DNA of 57,589 nucleotides, from NCBI GenBank assembly GCA_001304995.1, contig BBZU01000016.1, forward strand, positions 1-57,589. Direction: 5' to 3'. This document shows positions 1 to 7,820 of this stretch, one piece after another. The position numbers and the translations under genes are program-made. How positions within the stretch are numbered: position 1 is the stretch's first letter; each line of letters starts with the position of its first letter. The DNA comes from Clostridia bacterium UC5.1-1D10 (GTDB lineage Bacteria > Bacillota > Clostridia > Lachnospirales > Anaerotignaceae). The notes beneath the pieces were generated by a model, which did not search any database, was not told the DNA's origin, and saw only the letters and a list, made by a program, of their open reading frames with translations.

Positions 1-6
1 CGAGAT

Positions 7-125
7 TTCTGGTGATGATGCGCTCAGGGGACACACCCGTTCCCATTCCGAACACGACGGTTAAGACCTGAGCGGTCGATGGTACTTGGTGGGAAGCTGC
101 CTGGGAGAGTAGATGGTCGCCAGAA
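7..125 (+). rRNA. rrf: 5S ribosomal RNA
   Basis: The terminal stem TTCTGG (7-12) pairs with CCAGAA (120-125). The conserved internal stretch CCGTTCCCATTCCGAACACG and the closing GGGAGAGTAG segment are present. It is the last rRNA gene of an operon whose 16S and 23S lie left of the window, and it is followed within 10 bases by a tRNA cluster. Confidence 0.95.
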
Positions 126-133
126 TCCAATAT

Positions 134-206
134 GCCGATGTGGCTCAATTGGCAGAGCAGCTGACTTGTAATCAGCAGGTTATCGGTTCGAGTCCGATCA
201 TCGGCT
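134..206 (+). tRNA. tRNA-Thr (anticodon TGT)
   Basis: Acceptor arms GCCGATG (134-140) and CATCGGC (199-205) pair fully. The anticodon loop CTTGTAA gives TGT. CCA is not encoded. It is first in the rRNA-linked tRNA array. Confidence 0.95.
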
Positions 207-225
207 TTTTAGTTAAGGTTTTCAC

Positions 226-300
226 GGGTCTTTTAGCTCAGTTGGTTAGAGCATCCGGCTCATAACCGGACGGTCCCGGGTTCGAGTCCCTGAAGACCCA
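226..300 (+). tRNA. tRNA with CAT anticodon (Met, or Ile2 read after lysidine modification)
   Basis: Acceptor GGGTCTT pairs with AAGACCC, and the loop CTCATAA gives anticodon CAT. A second CAT tRNA with a different acceptor stem lies at 486-559 and looks like the usual elongator Met. This copy, with its GGCTCATAACC anticodon arm, resembles the lysidine-modified tRNA-Ile2 of Firmicutes. Sequence alone does not settle which it is. Confidence 0.9.
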
Positions 301-315
301 TTAAAAACTAAATAT

Positions 316-389
<74 letters not shown>

Positions 390-395
390 TTTCAT

Positions 396-468
396 GGGAG
401 TTTAGCTCAGCTGGGAGAGCATCTGCCTTACAAGCAGAGGGTCACAGGTTCGAGCCCTGTAACTCCCA
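396..468 (+). tRNA. tRNA-Val (anticodon TAC)
   Basis: Acceptor GGGAGTT pairs with AACTCCC. The loop CTTACAA gives TAC. CCA is not encoded. Confidence 0.95.
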
Positions 469-485
469 TGTTTTTTGTAAAGTAT

Positions 486-559
486 GGCGGAGTAGCTCAG
501 TTGGCTAGAGCATGCGGTTCATACCCGCAGTGTCGGGGGTTCAAATCCCTCCTCCGCTA
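486..559 (+). tRNA. tRNA-Met (anticodon CAT, elongator type)
   Basis: Acceptor GGCGGAG pairs with CTCCGCT (terminal G-U). The loop TTCATAC gives CAT. The body resembles the elongator tRNA-Met of Bacillus and Clostridia, and it lacks the three consecutive G-C pairs below the anticodon loop that mark initiators. Confidence 0.92.
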
Positions 560-574
560 TTTTTTATTTCATAT

Positions 575-646
575 GGTCCGTTGGTCAAGGGGTTAAGACA
601 CCGCCCTTTCACGGCGGTAACGCGGGTTCGAATCCCGCACGGATCA
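575..646 (+). tRNA. tRNA-Glu (anticodon TTC)
   Basis: Acceptor GGTCCGT pairs with ACGGATC with one G-U. The loop CTTTCAC gives TTC. It is the last tRNA of the array, followed directly by a terminator. Confidence 0.95.
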
Positions 647-654
647 TTTTTCAG

Positions 655-685
655 ACGGACAGATTACTGTCCGTTTTTTATTTTC
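655..685 (+). terminator. Intrinsic terminator of the rRNA-tRNA operon
   Basis: An 8-bp stem ACGGACAG/CTGTCCGT with an ATTA loop is followed by TTTTTTATTTT. Confidence 0.9.
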
Positions 686-692
686 AAAAACA

Positions 693-734
693 AAAAAATC
701 ACCTCTTAACTATTTTGTTAAAAGGTGATTTTTT
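693..734 (-). terminator. Intrinsic terminator of the small membrane protein gene
   Basis: A long hairpin built of AAAAAATCACCT and AGGTGATTTTTT arms lies just past the stop of the minus-strand gene. With its A/T-rich ends it could stop transcription from both sides. Confidence 0.8.
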
Positions 735-739
735 AATGG

Positions 740-952
740 TTATTTTTCAGAATCATTTTGATCTTTCTGGTTTTGCTCCCCTCGATTTCCTAGGAAAAAA
801 GAACGGGTGAAAACATAGGGGGCGATGAAATAAACCACAGCAAACGCCACGATGGATGGATACCAGTCCAATGTGTTTTTGAACAGCCATTCATAAAGAA
901 ATACCAAAATGGCAGAAACCAGACCGATGATAAGCCTTGTTTCAACTTTCAT
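740..952 (-). CDS. Small two-helix membrane protein, unknown function
   Basis: A 70-residue protein with two predicted membrane segments (about residues 7-24 and 31-48) and a highly polar, charged tail rich in Q, N, D and K. I do not recognise a family. The start is well supported: AGGAGGA lies 6-8 bases upstream on the minus strand, and a good promoter (986-1014) precedes it. It is a monocistronic unit between the tRNA terminator and the glycosyltransferase gene. The basic N-terminus and polar C-terminus would suit a small inner-membrane protein with the tail in the cytoplasm, but no role can be inferred. Confidence 0.75.
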   Translation of the reverse strand: MKVETRLIIGLVSAILVFLYEWLFKNTLDWYPSIVAFAVVYFIAPYVFTRSFFLGNRGEQNQKDQNDSEK

Positions 953-985
953 AGAAATCCTCCTCTTTTTGAAACGATTACGTTT

Positions 986-1014
986 ATCATATCACGGACA
1001 AAGTTTTTCGTAAA
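986..1014 (-). promoter_or_regulatory. SigA-type promoter for the small membrane protein gene
   Basis: On the minus strand TTTACG (-35), 17 bases, TATGAT (-10) with an upstream TG. It lies about 35 bases before the start codon and just beyond the glycosyltransferase stop. Confidence 0.75.
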
Positions 1015-1031
1015 GTTGCAAAGAGAAGAAT

Positions 1032-1841
1032 TCAATTTTGCAAAGAGAGAACTTCATGGTAAAAACAATCCAGCACACCTCGATAATTTTCTTTCCACGG
1101 TTTATTTTTTCCGCAATAATGAATGATACAGGTGTTTTGTCTGACCCAATCTAAGTCGATTTTCTCATTTTGGAAATTTGCGTTATGAAGAAAGTACATG
1201 CGGTCACTGAGATTATAACGCAGGTGGTCGATGAGTTTTGTTTCATTGCCATACAAAGCGGAAAGAATGTCCTGATCCGGCAATGTAAAATAAGCTTGAC
1301 GCTTTTCGATATAAGCTAATATGTCCTGGCGGCAGGGGCGTTTGCGCAGTTCTTCCAGATTGATGAGAAGGACACCAGAATTCAGATAAGGGGCGTCTTC
1401 GGGCATTTGCAGACGGGCACCGTTCAGCCGTGTCAAAAATTTACGGACATGGGTGGCTCCGCAGAACAGATTGCCGTCAAAGGACATGTGATAGAGTTCT
1501 TCCAGCGGACGAATGACGATGATATCTGGGTCCAGATATAATACACGGTCTAATGTTTCTGGCAGAAATTCCGCTGCCAGCAGACGATAATACATGGTTT
1601 TAGGATAACGTGTATTTTGTGGAAAATCGGAAAAAGCTGTATCCGGTACGGAAATAAAGTGAAATCTTGCATTTTCGGCTGTATTTTGGATCAGTTTCTG
1701 CTGGACAGCTTCTGGTAACTGGTCATGAAGGATATAAAGGTCATATCCTCCCTCGCAGGGAAAACGCAGAATAGAACGGATACAGGTTTCCAATACAGAC
1801 ACATAATTTTCATTGATGGTAAATAAAAGATGCACATGCAT
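1032..1841 (-). CDS. Glycosyltransferase family 8 protein
   Basis: A 269-residue cytoplasmic retaining glycosyltransferase of the GT8 (general stress protein A / lipopolysaccharide galactosyltransferase-like) family, which moves a sugar from a nucleotide-sugar donor. Visible family marks are the metal-binding DPD at residues 104-106 within LYLDPDIIVI, the acceptor-site NSGV near 150, a DQD motif near 190, and the C-terminal HYCGKNKPW, matching the HxxGxxKPW signature. The AGGAGG site 6 bases upstream supports the start. It stands alone between the dehydrogenase pair and the small membrane gene, so the acceptor cannot be guessed; cell surface glycans are the usual targets. Confidence 0.9.
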   Translation of the reverse strand: MHVHLLFTINENYVSVLETCIRSILRFPCEGGYDLYILHDQLPEAVQQKLIQNTAENARFHFISVPDTAFSDFPQNTRYPKTMYYRLLAAEFLPETLDRVLYLDPDIIVIRPLEELYHMSFDGNLFCGATHVRKFLTRLNGARLQMPEDAPYLNSGVLLINLEELRKRPCRQDILAYIEKRQAYFTLPDQDILSALYGNETKLIDHLRYNLSDRMYFLHNANFQNEKIDLDWVRQNTCIIHYCGKNKPWKENYRGVLDCFYHEVLSLQN

Positions 1842-1953
1842 TCCTCCTGTCTGATCTCTTTAGAAAATATCTTAGCAGATGCAGAAGAAAAAGCCATAGA
1901 CAAAAACGGGATTTTGTCATTGAAAAACAGATAAAACCTGACAGGATATGCAC

Positions 1954-1993
1954 AAAAAAGAACAGGGGTTCTTTATAGAATCCGGTTCTTTTT
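1954..1993 (-). terminator. Probable terminator of the dehydrogenase operon
   Basis: Just past the aldehyde dehydrogenase stop, minus-strand arms AAAAAGAAC and GTTCTTTTT enclose an inner GGATTCT/AGAACCC hairpin and end in a T run. Confidence 0.6.
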
Positions 1994-1997
1994 ATAT

Positions 1998-3377
1998 TTA
2001 TTTTAAAAACATACGAATCATAGATGCATAAAGTTCTTGATAAGGCTGATAGCGCATAGGCAGATCTAGCCAAGTCTTTTTGTCTACGATGCTTTTGAAA
2101 TGGGAGAATGTATCAAAGCCAGCTTTTCCGTGATAAGACCCCATACCGCTGGCACCTACACCGCCGAAGCCCATTTCACTGGTTGCCAGATGAATGATGG
2201 TATCATTGACACAGCCGCCGCCGAACTGACAATGTTTTGTGACCGCCCCGATGGTTTTGGGACTTTCAGAGAACAGATACAGGGCAAGGGGATGGGGTTT
2301 TTCGTTAATAGTCTTCATCACATCCCGCATATGGCGATAGGTCAGAATGGGAAGCAGGGGGCCAAAGATTTCTTCCTGCATGACAGCATCATCCCAAGTG
2401 ACGTTATCCAAAATAGCAGGTGCGATACGCAATTCACCATCATCACATTGACCACCCCACACATTCTGAGAGGTATGGAGCAGATTTTGCAGCCGCTGGA
2501 AGTGTTTTTCGTTGATGATTTTGCCATAATTGGGATTTTCCAGAGGATGTTTTCCAAATTGTTTTAAAATTTGTTTTTTCAGTTCGCTGACAAGTTCTTC
2601 TTTTTTGCTTTCGTGACAATAGATATAATCAGGTGCTACGCAGGTCTGGCCGCAGTTGAGGAATTTGCCGAATACAATGCGTTTGGCTGCTAGTTTCACA
2701 TTGGCAGTGCTGTCTACGATACATGGGCTTTTGCCGCCCAATTCCAGTGTAACAGGAGTCAGATGCTCTGCGGCGTGCCGGAGGACTTCTTTTCCCACAT
2801 TCTGGCTGCCTGTAAAGAAAATATAGTCAAAGGGCTGTTCCAAAAGGAAACTGTTTTCTTTTCTGCCGCCAGTAACAACGGCTACATAGGCAGGATCAAA
2901 ACATTCTTCTAGCAATTCCTGTATCAATGCAGATGTATAAGGGGAATAGGCACTGGGTTTTACAACAGCCGTATTCCCTGCCGCCAGTGCATCCACCAAT
3001 GGTTCGATAGTCAGCAGAAAAGGATAGTTCCAAGGGCTCATGATGAGCGTGACGCCGTAAGGGCTGGGCTGCACATAGCTTTTTGCGGGAAACTGTGCCA
3101 GAGGTGTTTTTACTCGTCTGGGAGAGGCGAATTTTTTCAGATGCTTCATCTGATAAGTGATTTCTGCCAGACACATGCCTGTTTCGCACATGTAGCTTTC
3201 AAAGGGGCTTTTGCCTAAATCTGCTTCCAATGCGGCATGGATTTCTTTTTCGTGGATTTCAATGGCTCTTTTCAGCATTGCCAGTGCATGCATACGAAAG
3301 GCAAGGGAGTGAGTTTTCCCAGTGGCAAAAAAAGCCTTTTGTTTTTGTATCAAATGGGTGGTGTCTGCTTTATTCAT
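1998..3377 (-). CDS. Aldehyde dehydrogenase (NAD(P)-dependent, class 3-like)
   Basis: A 459-residue enzyme that oxidises aldehydes to acids. The general base region LELGGKSP (E212) and the catalytic Cys246 in NCGQTCVAP are intact, as is the nucleotide-binding FTGSQNVG near 188-195. The length and the C-terminal segment fit the fatty-aldehyde/ALDH3 group (YwdH/AldX-like) rather than CoA-acylating forms. It starts 4 bases after the stop of the alcohol dehydrogenase gene, so the two are translated from one message and could interconvert alcohol, aldehyde and acid. The natural substrate is not evident. Confidence 0.92.
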   Translation of the reverse strand: MNKADTTHLIQKQKAFFATGKTHSLAFRMHALAMLKRAIEIHEKEIHAALEADLGKSPFESYMCETGMCLAEITYQMKHLKKFASPRRVKTPLAQFPAKSYVQPSPYGVTLIMSPWNYPFLLTIEPLVDALAAGNTAVVKPSAYSPYTSALIQELLEECFDPAYVAVVTGGRKENSFLLEQPFDYIFFTGSQNVGKEVLRHAAEHLTPVTLELGGKSPCIVDSTANVKLAAKRIVFGKFLNCGQTCVAPDYIYCHESKKEELVSELKKQILKQFGKHPLENPNYGKIINEKHFQRLQNLLHTSQNVWGGQCDDGELRIAPAILDNVTWDDAVMQEEIFGPLLPILTYRHMRDVMKTINEKPHPLALYLFSESPKTIGAVTKHCQFGGGCVNDTIIHLATSEMGFGGVGASGMGSYHGKAGFDTFSHFKSIVDKKTWLDLPMRYQPYQELYASMIRMFLK

Positions 3378-3380
3378 GGT

Positions 3381-4582
3381 TTAGTCCTCCATAATATCAT
3401 AGTAGAAACGCTGTAATTCTTTTGCGTTCATGAGTTTGGGAACAGGGTACAGGGGATTGGCTTCATGATCCGCTTTTTTGGCAAGGGAAGGAATATCCTC
3501 TGCTCGTATTTCCGGCAGTTTTCTGGGGATATCCAGCAGATCCTGTAAGTCCCGTACGGCCTGAATGAATTTTTCCGCACCGACTCTATGGCTTTCCATA
3601 GGGTCTGAAATGCCGATTGCCACAGCCAGACGATGGAGTTTCCGGTAAGCGTGTCTACCGTAAGCCTGCAAAACGTAGGGCAGCAATACGGCATTGGCGA
3701 GGCCGTGAGGCGTGTTATATCGTCCGCCTAAAGAATGGGCAACAGCATGAACATAACCTACATAAGATTTGCTGAAGGCGTTTCCAGCAAAATAAGCTGC
3801 GTGGAGCATATGACGGCGGGCGTTCATATCATTGCCATCAGCATAGGCTTTGGGCAGATAAGTGAAGATCAGCTTTACAGCACTGATGGCATCATGTCTG
3901 GTTTCTTTGGTGGTAGAACCGCCGATGAAAGCCTCAACAGCATGGGTCAATGCGTCCATACCTGTGGTTGCTGTAACAGCAGGGGGCAGCCCTCTCGTGA
4001 CTTCTGGATCCAGAACAGCGTATCTGGGAATGAGTACAAAGTCGTTGATGGGATATTTGTGCCGTGTGCGACTGTCGGTGATGACTGCCGCCAATGTAGT
4101 TTCACTGCCTGTGCCGGCAGTGGTGGGAATGGCAATGAGCAAGGGGAGTTTTTTCCATACCTGCAAAATGCCTTCCATTTTGTCCAGGGTTTTTCTGGGA
4201 CGGGCAATCCGCGCCCCCACAGCCTTGGCACAGTCCATGGAAGAACCTCCCCAAAGCCGATGATGGCCTGACAGTGATGGGCGTTGTATAAGGCTCTGGC
4301 TTCTTCCACTTGGTCTGTGGTGGGATTGGATACAGTCTGGTCGTAAACGATACAGCTGATGCCAGCCTGTTTCAGAGATTGTTCCAATGGCTGCGTGATT
4401 TGATTTCCGCGAACTACCGGGTCTGTTACCAGCAGGATACGGGAGATTCCCTTTCGTCCCAAAAGGGGAACCAATGCGTCTATATGATGGAGCAGAGCCG
4501 GCTTTCGATAAGGCAGAAAAGGAATTGCCATATGGAACACTTCCTGAAAGACTCTGCAGTATATTTTTCTTGGCAAAAACAT
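3381..4582 (-). CDS. Iron-containing alcohol dehydrogenase (frameshifted in this sequence)
   Basis: About 400 residues when restored. The N-terminal half (start at 4582, RBS AAAGGAG 8 bases upstream) runs to AIIGFG in one frame and continues as GGSSMDCAK in another. Adding one C to the CCCC at 4249-4252 joins them into the family motif GFGGGSSMDCAK, which binds the NAD phosphates. The C-terminal half carries the metal-site histidines in GMDALTHAVEAF, HAVAHSLGG and HGLANAVL. These group III alcohol dehydrogenases reduce aldehydes with NAD(P)H. It is the first gene of the operon with the aldehyde dehydrogenase and is driven by the promoter at 4624-4652. Confidence 0.9.
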
Positions 4583-4623
4583 GATACAAACTCCTTTTTC
4601 ATAAAATCGGGTTTTTCGCAGAA

Positions 4624-4652
4624 ATCATAGCACAATCGGAAAAACCTGTCAA
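4624..4652 (-). promoter_or_regulatory. SigA-type promoter for the alcohol/aldehyde dehydrogenase operon
   Basis: On the minus strand TTGACA, 17 bases, TATGAT. Its -35 box lies 9 bases from the -35 box of the divergent promoter at 4662-4690. Confidence 0.85.
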
Positions 4653-4661
4653 ATATGCGAC

Positions 4662-4690
4662 TTGACAGACCAGACAAGTGGGCATATAGT
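4662..4690 (+). promoter_or_regulatory. SigA-type promoter for the lipoprotein gene
   Basis: TTGACA, 17 bases, TATAGT, 49 bases upstream of the lipoprotein start. Confidence 0.85.
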
Positions 4691-4739
4691 GAAAGCAGAA
4701 CAATGTTTAGGGGGCATCGTTATTTTTTAGGAGGAAGAA

Positions 4740-5657
4740 ATGAAAAGATGGGGAAAGCATTTCTATTTTTTGCTGGCTGTCTTCTGGATTTTGGGACTGA
4801 GTGGATGTGGAGAGTCCATCACAGTTGCCATTGATGGTGCGGAAGTACAGACAACGGAAGTAGAGGAAGAACATTGGATATCGGTGGAAGGATTGCAGGA
4901 GTATGGTTTTGCGCTGCAAAAAGGAGACAAAATGACTGGCAGCTTGGAAACGAATTGGGTGCTGTATCCGTTATCACCGGATATGAAAACGGTGGAGAAA
5001 GAAGAAATCATCATACACGATGACGCTGAGCAGCACAATGTGTACTGCAATGGGCTGTTGGTTCCAACGAAAGTCATCAATGGAAAATTGATGGTGGCAG
5101 TGGAAAGCCTGACGGGAGAAAATCCAGACCAGTCTTATCTGACCTATGGCGGTGTAAGGGAAAGTATAGATCAATTACAGCAGACCCGCTATGGTGTGTA
5201 TTTGATTGAGAAAAAAGAAGAAGCGGATGGAGAGTGGCAGCTGAATGTACTGCGGCCTACCATGCCATTAAAGACACCTTGGGGATGTATCCTTTTTGAG
5301 AAAGTACTGACGGATGAGATTCCTTTTACAAAAGAATCTTTTTCGGAGGAATATGTGAGTCTGCTGGATCTGGCGGAAAACATGGGGTTGTCCTTTGCAC
5401 TGCATAAAGGCATTTTGCATATGCATCAGGAGGAAACGGTGGAAACCTATGAGGTGCCTTTGGAAACCATCCCTCAGGATTTTATGGAAAAACGACAGAT
5501 TTCCGGCTATGTGCTGACAGGAGAAAGCATGCGGATTGCCTGTGTTTATGACGGGAAGAAACTGTATGCCAATCTGGAAGATTTGCAGGAAGTACTGGCC
5601 GCAGAGGGATATATTTATGAAAGAGAAACAAGAACTTTCACACAGGATGTTGAATAA
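4740..5657 (+). CDS. Putative lipoprotein, stalk- or copper-amine-oxidase-N-like domains
   Basis: A 305-residue exported protein. It has a basic start, a hydrophobic segment (about residues 7-21) and a lipobox LSGC with the cysteine near residue 23, so it is probably a membrane-anchored lipoprotein. The rest has repeated short stretches typical of copper amine oxidase N-terminal-like domains found in clostridial surface proteins (EEEHWISVEGLQEYG, KLYANLEDLQEVLAAEG), with no catalytic signature. Start support is AGGAGG 6 bases upstream. It is a single-gene unit with its own promoter and terminator. The function is unknown; the domain assignment is by feel for the pattern, not by alignment. Confidence 0.8.
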   Translation: MKRWGKHFYFLLAVFWILGLSGCGESITVAIDGAEVQTTEVEEEHWISVEGLQEYGFALQKGDKMTGSLETNWVLYPLSPDMKTVEKEEIIIHDDAEQHNVYCNGLLVPTKVINGKLMVAVESLTGENPDQSYLTYGGVRESIDQLQQTRYGVYLIEKKEEADGEWQLNVLRPTMPLKTPWGCILFEKVLTDEIPFTKESFSEEYVSLLDLAENMGLSFALHKGILHMHQEETVETYEVPLETIPQDFMEKRQISGYVLTGESMRIACVYDGKKLYANLEDLQEVLAAEGYIYERETRTFTQDVE

Positions 5658-5676
5658 TTTTTGGTAGAAAATACAG

Positions 5677-5706
5677 GGAATCCTTATCAAAGGATTCCTT
5701 TTTTCT
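5677..5706 (+). terminator. Intrinsic terminator of the lipoprotein gene
   Basis: A 9-bp stem GGAATCCTT/AAGGATTCC with an ATCA loop, followed by TTTTTTCT. Confidence 0.9.
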
Positions 5707-5731
5707 ATTAGAACAAATGAATAGATTATGG

Positions 5732-5958
5732 TATAATTAAAAGAACAAAGGAAAAAAGAGCTATAATTTGTCATGATCGTTTGAGAAAATAGGCAGTCCT
5801 TTGTTTGCTTGCCGGAAATGTTTCTAAAAAATATGAAAGCTGAAATTTTCGGTAAAGGAAAATGATTGTTGTAAATAAGGAACCTGTGAAGGGAAAAGTG
5901 CTGGAGCCAGAAAAGTGAAAAAAATAGGATTCCTTCTGGAAAGGGGCACTCTTTTTTT
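5732..5958 (+). promoter_or_regulatory. Candidate promoter and terminator-bearing leader of the hydrogenase operon
   Basis: TATAAT at 5732-5737 has a weak -35. About 160 bases on, a hairpin with stems AGTGC (5897-5901)/GCACT (5946-5950) and CCAGAA (5907-5912)/TTCTGG (5934-5939) ends in CTTTTTTT. That is a terminator shape, and it sits 28 bases before the operon start codon. No gene lies between, so either it attenuates the operon or a second promoter lies within the leader. I do not recognise a known riboswitch class here. Confidence 0.5.
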
Positions 5959-5985
5959 ATCAGGTATTTGGTAAGGAGGTGCGAT

Positions 5986-7820
5986 ATGAGCAGATTGAGT
6001 ATTATCACACCCAATAAGGCACAGACCGTTGTGGAAGGGCTTTATCGGGATGTAGAACGTAGGATCATCGCCAGTCCTCCCGGGCTCTGTCCTGTGGATA
6101 TGGCTGCGGCTTTTCTGAAACTGTGCCATGCCCAGACTTGTGGGAAATGCGTGCCCTGCCGTGTTGGTCTGGGACAGTTACAGGTGTTGCTGGAAAGAGT
6201 TTTGGACGGCAAAGGCAGCGAGGATGATTTACAGCTCATTGAAAAACCGCTCGTGTCATCAAAAATTCCGCTGACTGTGCCATTGGTACAGAAGCGGCAG
6301 AAATGGTATTGCGTGGTGTGTTAGGGTTCCGTGATGATTATCTGGAACATATCCATAATAAACGCTGTCTGTTTAACATTTACCAGCCGGTGCCCTGTGT
6401 GGCCCTCTGTCCTGCAAATGTGGATATTCCCGGGTATATTGCCCTGGTTTCCCATGAACGTTATGCAGATGCGGTACGTCTTATTCGAAAGGACAATCCC
6501 TTTGTGACATCCTGTGCTATGGTCTGTGAACATCCCTGTGAAGCACGGTGCCGCAGAAATATGGTAGATGATGCCATCAACATTCGTGCGCTGAAACGGT
6601 ATGCTGTGGATAATGCGGGCGTAGTGCCTGCACCGCCTTGCGCAGAACCAACAGGAAAGAAAGTTGCTATTCTGGGTGGTGGCCCCGGCGGTTTGAGTGC
6701 GGCATATTATCTGGCACTGATGGGACACCATGTAGAAGTATTTGAAAAACATAAAAAACTGGGCGGTATGCTCCGTTACGGCATCCCCAGCTATCGTCTG
6801 CCCAGAGAAAGACTGGATGAGGATTTGGAAGCCATCCTTTCCACAGGCATTACAGTACATACCGGTGTGGATGTAGGCAAAGCTGTGACACTGCCACAGC
6901 TGAAGGAAGCTTTTGACTGTATTTATATCTCTATCGGTGCCCAGAGCGATAAAAAGATCGGCATCGAAGGTGAGGACAAACGCGGCGTTATGTCTGCGGT
7001 ACAGATGCTGCGCAGCATTGGCGACGGCGCTCTGCCGGATTTCCGGAAAAAACGCGTTGTTGTCGTTGGCGGCGGCAATGTAGCTATGGACTGTACCAGA
7101 AGTGCAAAACGTCTGGGTGCAGAAAGTGTAACCTGCGTATACCGCAGAAGAAAAGTGGATATGACAGCACTGCCTGATGAAATTGAAGGCGCAATCGGTG
7201 AAGGCTGCGAAATCATGTGTATGCATGCGCCTCTGCGGATTTCCGGCGATGAGGACGATAATGTAACAGCACTGTGGGCACAGCCTCAGATCGTTGGGCC
7301 TATGGACAGCGGCGGCAGACCTCGTCCCATGCCTGCGGACGCGCCTCCTGTGCGGATTCCTTGTGATATCATCATCGTTGCTATCGGACAGGGTATTGAA
7401 ACACAGCCCTTTGAAGAATACGGCGTGCCCATCAAACGTGGCGTTATTGATGCTATGGCAAGCAGTGACGTAGAAAATATCGACGGCGTATTTGCTGGCG
7501 GCGACTGCGTAACAGGCCCCGCGACGGTCATTCGTGCCATTGCGGCTGGTAAGGTTGCGGCTGCCAATATTGACGAATATTTGGGCTTCAATCACCAGAT
7601 CACAGTGGATGTGGAAATTCCTCCCGTACGGCTGAACACAATGCCTGCCGGCGGCAGAGTCAACACCACAGAACGCAGTGCCGGTGAAAGAAACCATGAC
7701 TTTAATTTGATTGAATGCGGCTTGACCCACGAAGAAGCCATGCAGGAAAGCTGCCGCTGTCTGCGGTGTGACCATTACGGCTATGGCAACTTCAAAGGAG
7801 GGAGGGTGGACAAATGGTAA
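5986..7820 (+). CDS. NuoF-tail/GltD-like Fe-S flavoprotein oxidoreductase (frameshifted in this sequence)
   Basis: 611 residues when restored. The N-terminal part resembles the C-terminal Fe-S region of NuoF/HydB (CGKCVPC plus a later cysteine in SADCAIG). Next is a dihydropyrimidine-dehydrogenase-type Fe-S domain (CVALCPANVDIPGY and CEHPCEARC). Then come two Rossmann folds for FAD and NAD(P)H (VAILGGGPGGLSAAYYL, VVVVGGGNVAMD) as in glutamate synthase small subunit, and a CRCLRC tail. One A must be added to the A5 run at 6242-6246 to join the first 85 residues to the rest. The start at 5986 has AAGGAGG upstream. It overlaps the hydrogenase gene by 7 bases, so it probably passes electrons between NAD(P)H and the hydrogenase. 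Confidence 0.88.

Noticed and set aside
512-709. Open frame through tRNA-Met and tRNA-Glu
   Set aside because: It is made of tRNA genes and the terminator; the same applies to a frame through tRNA-Ser at 57114-57329.
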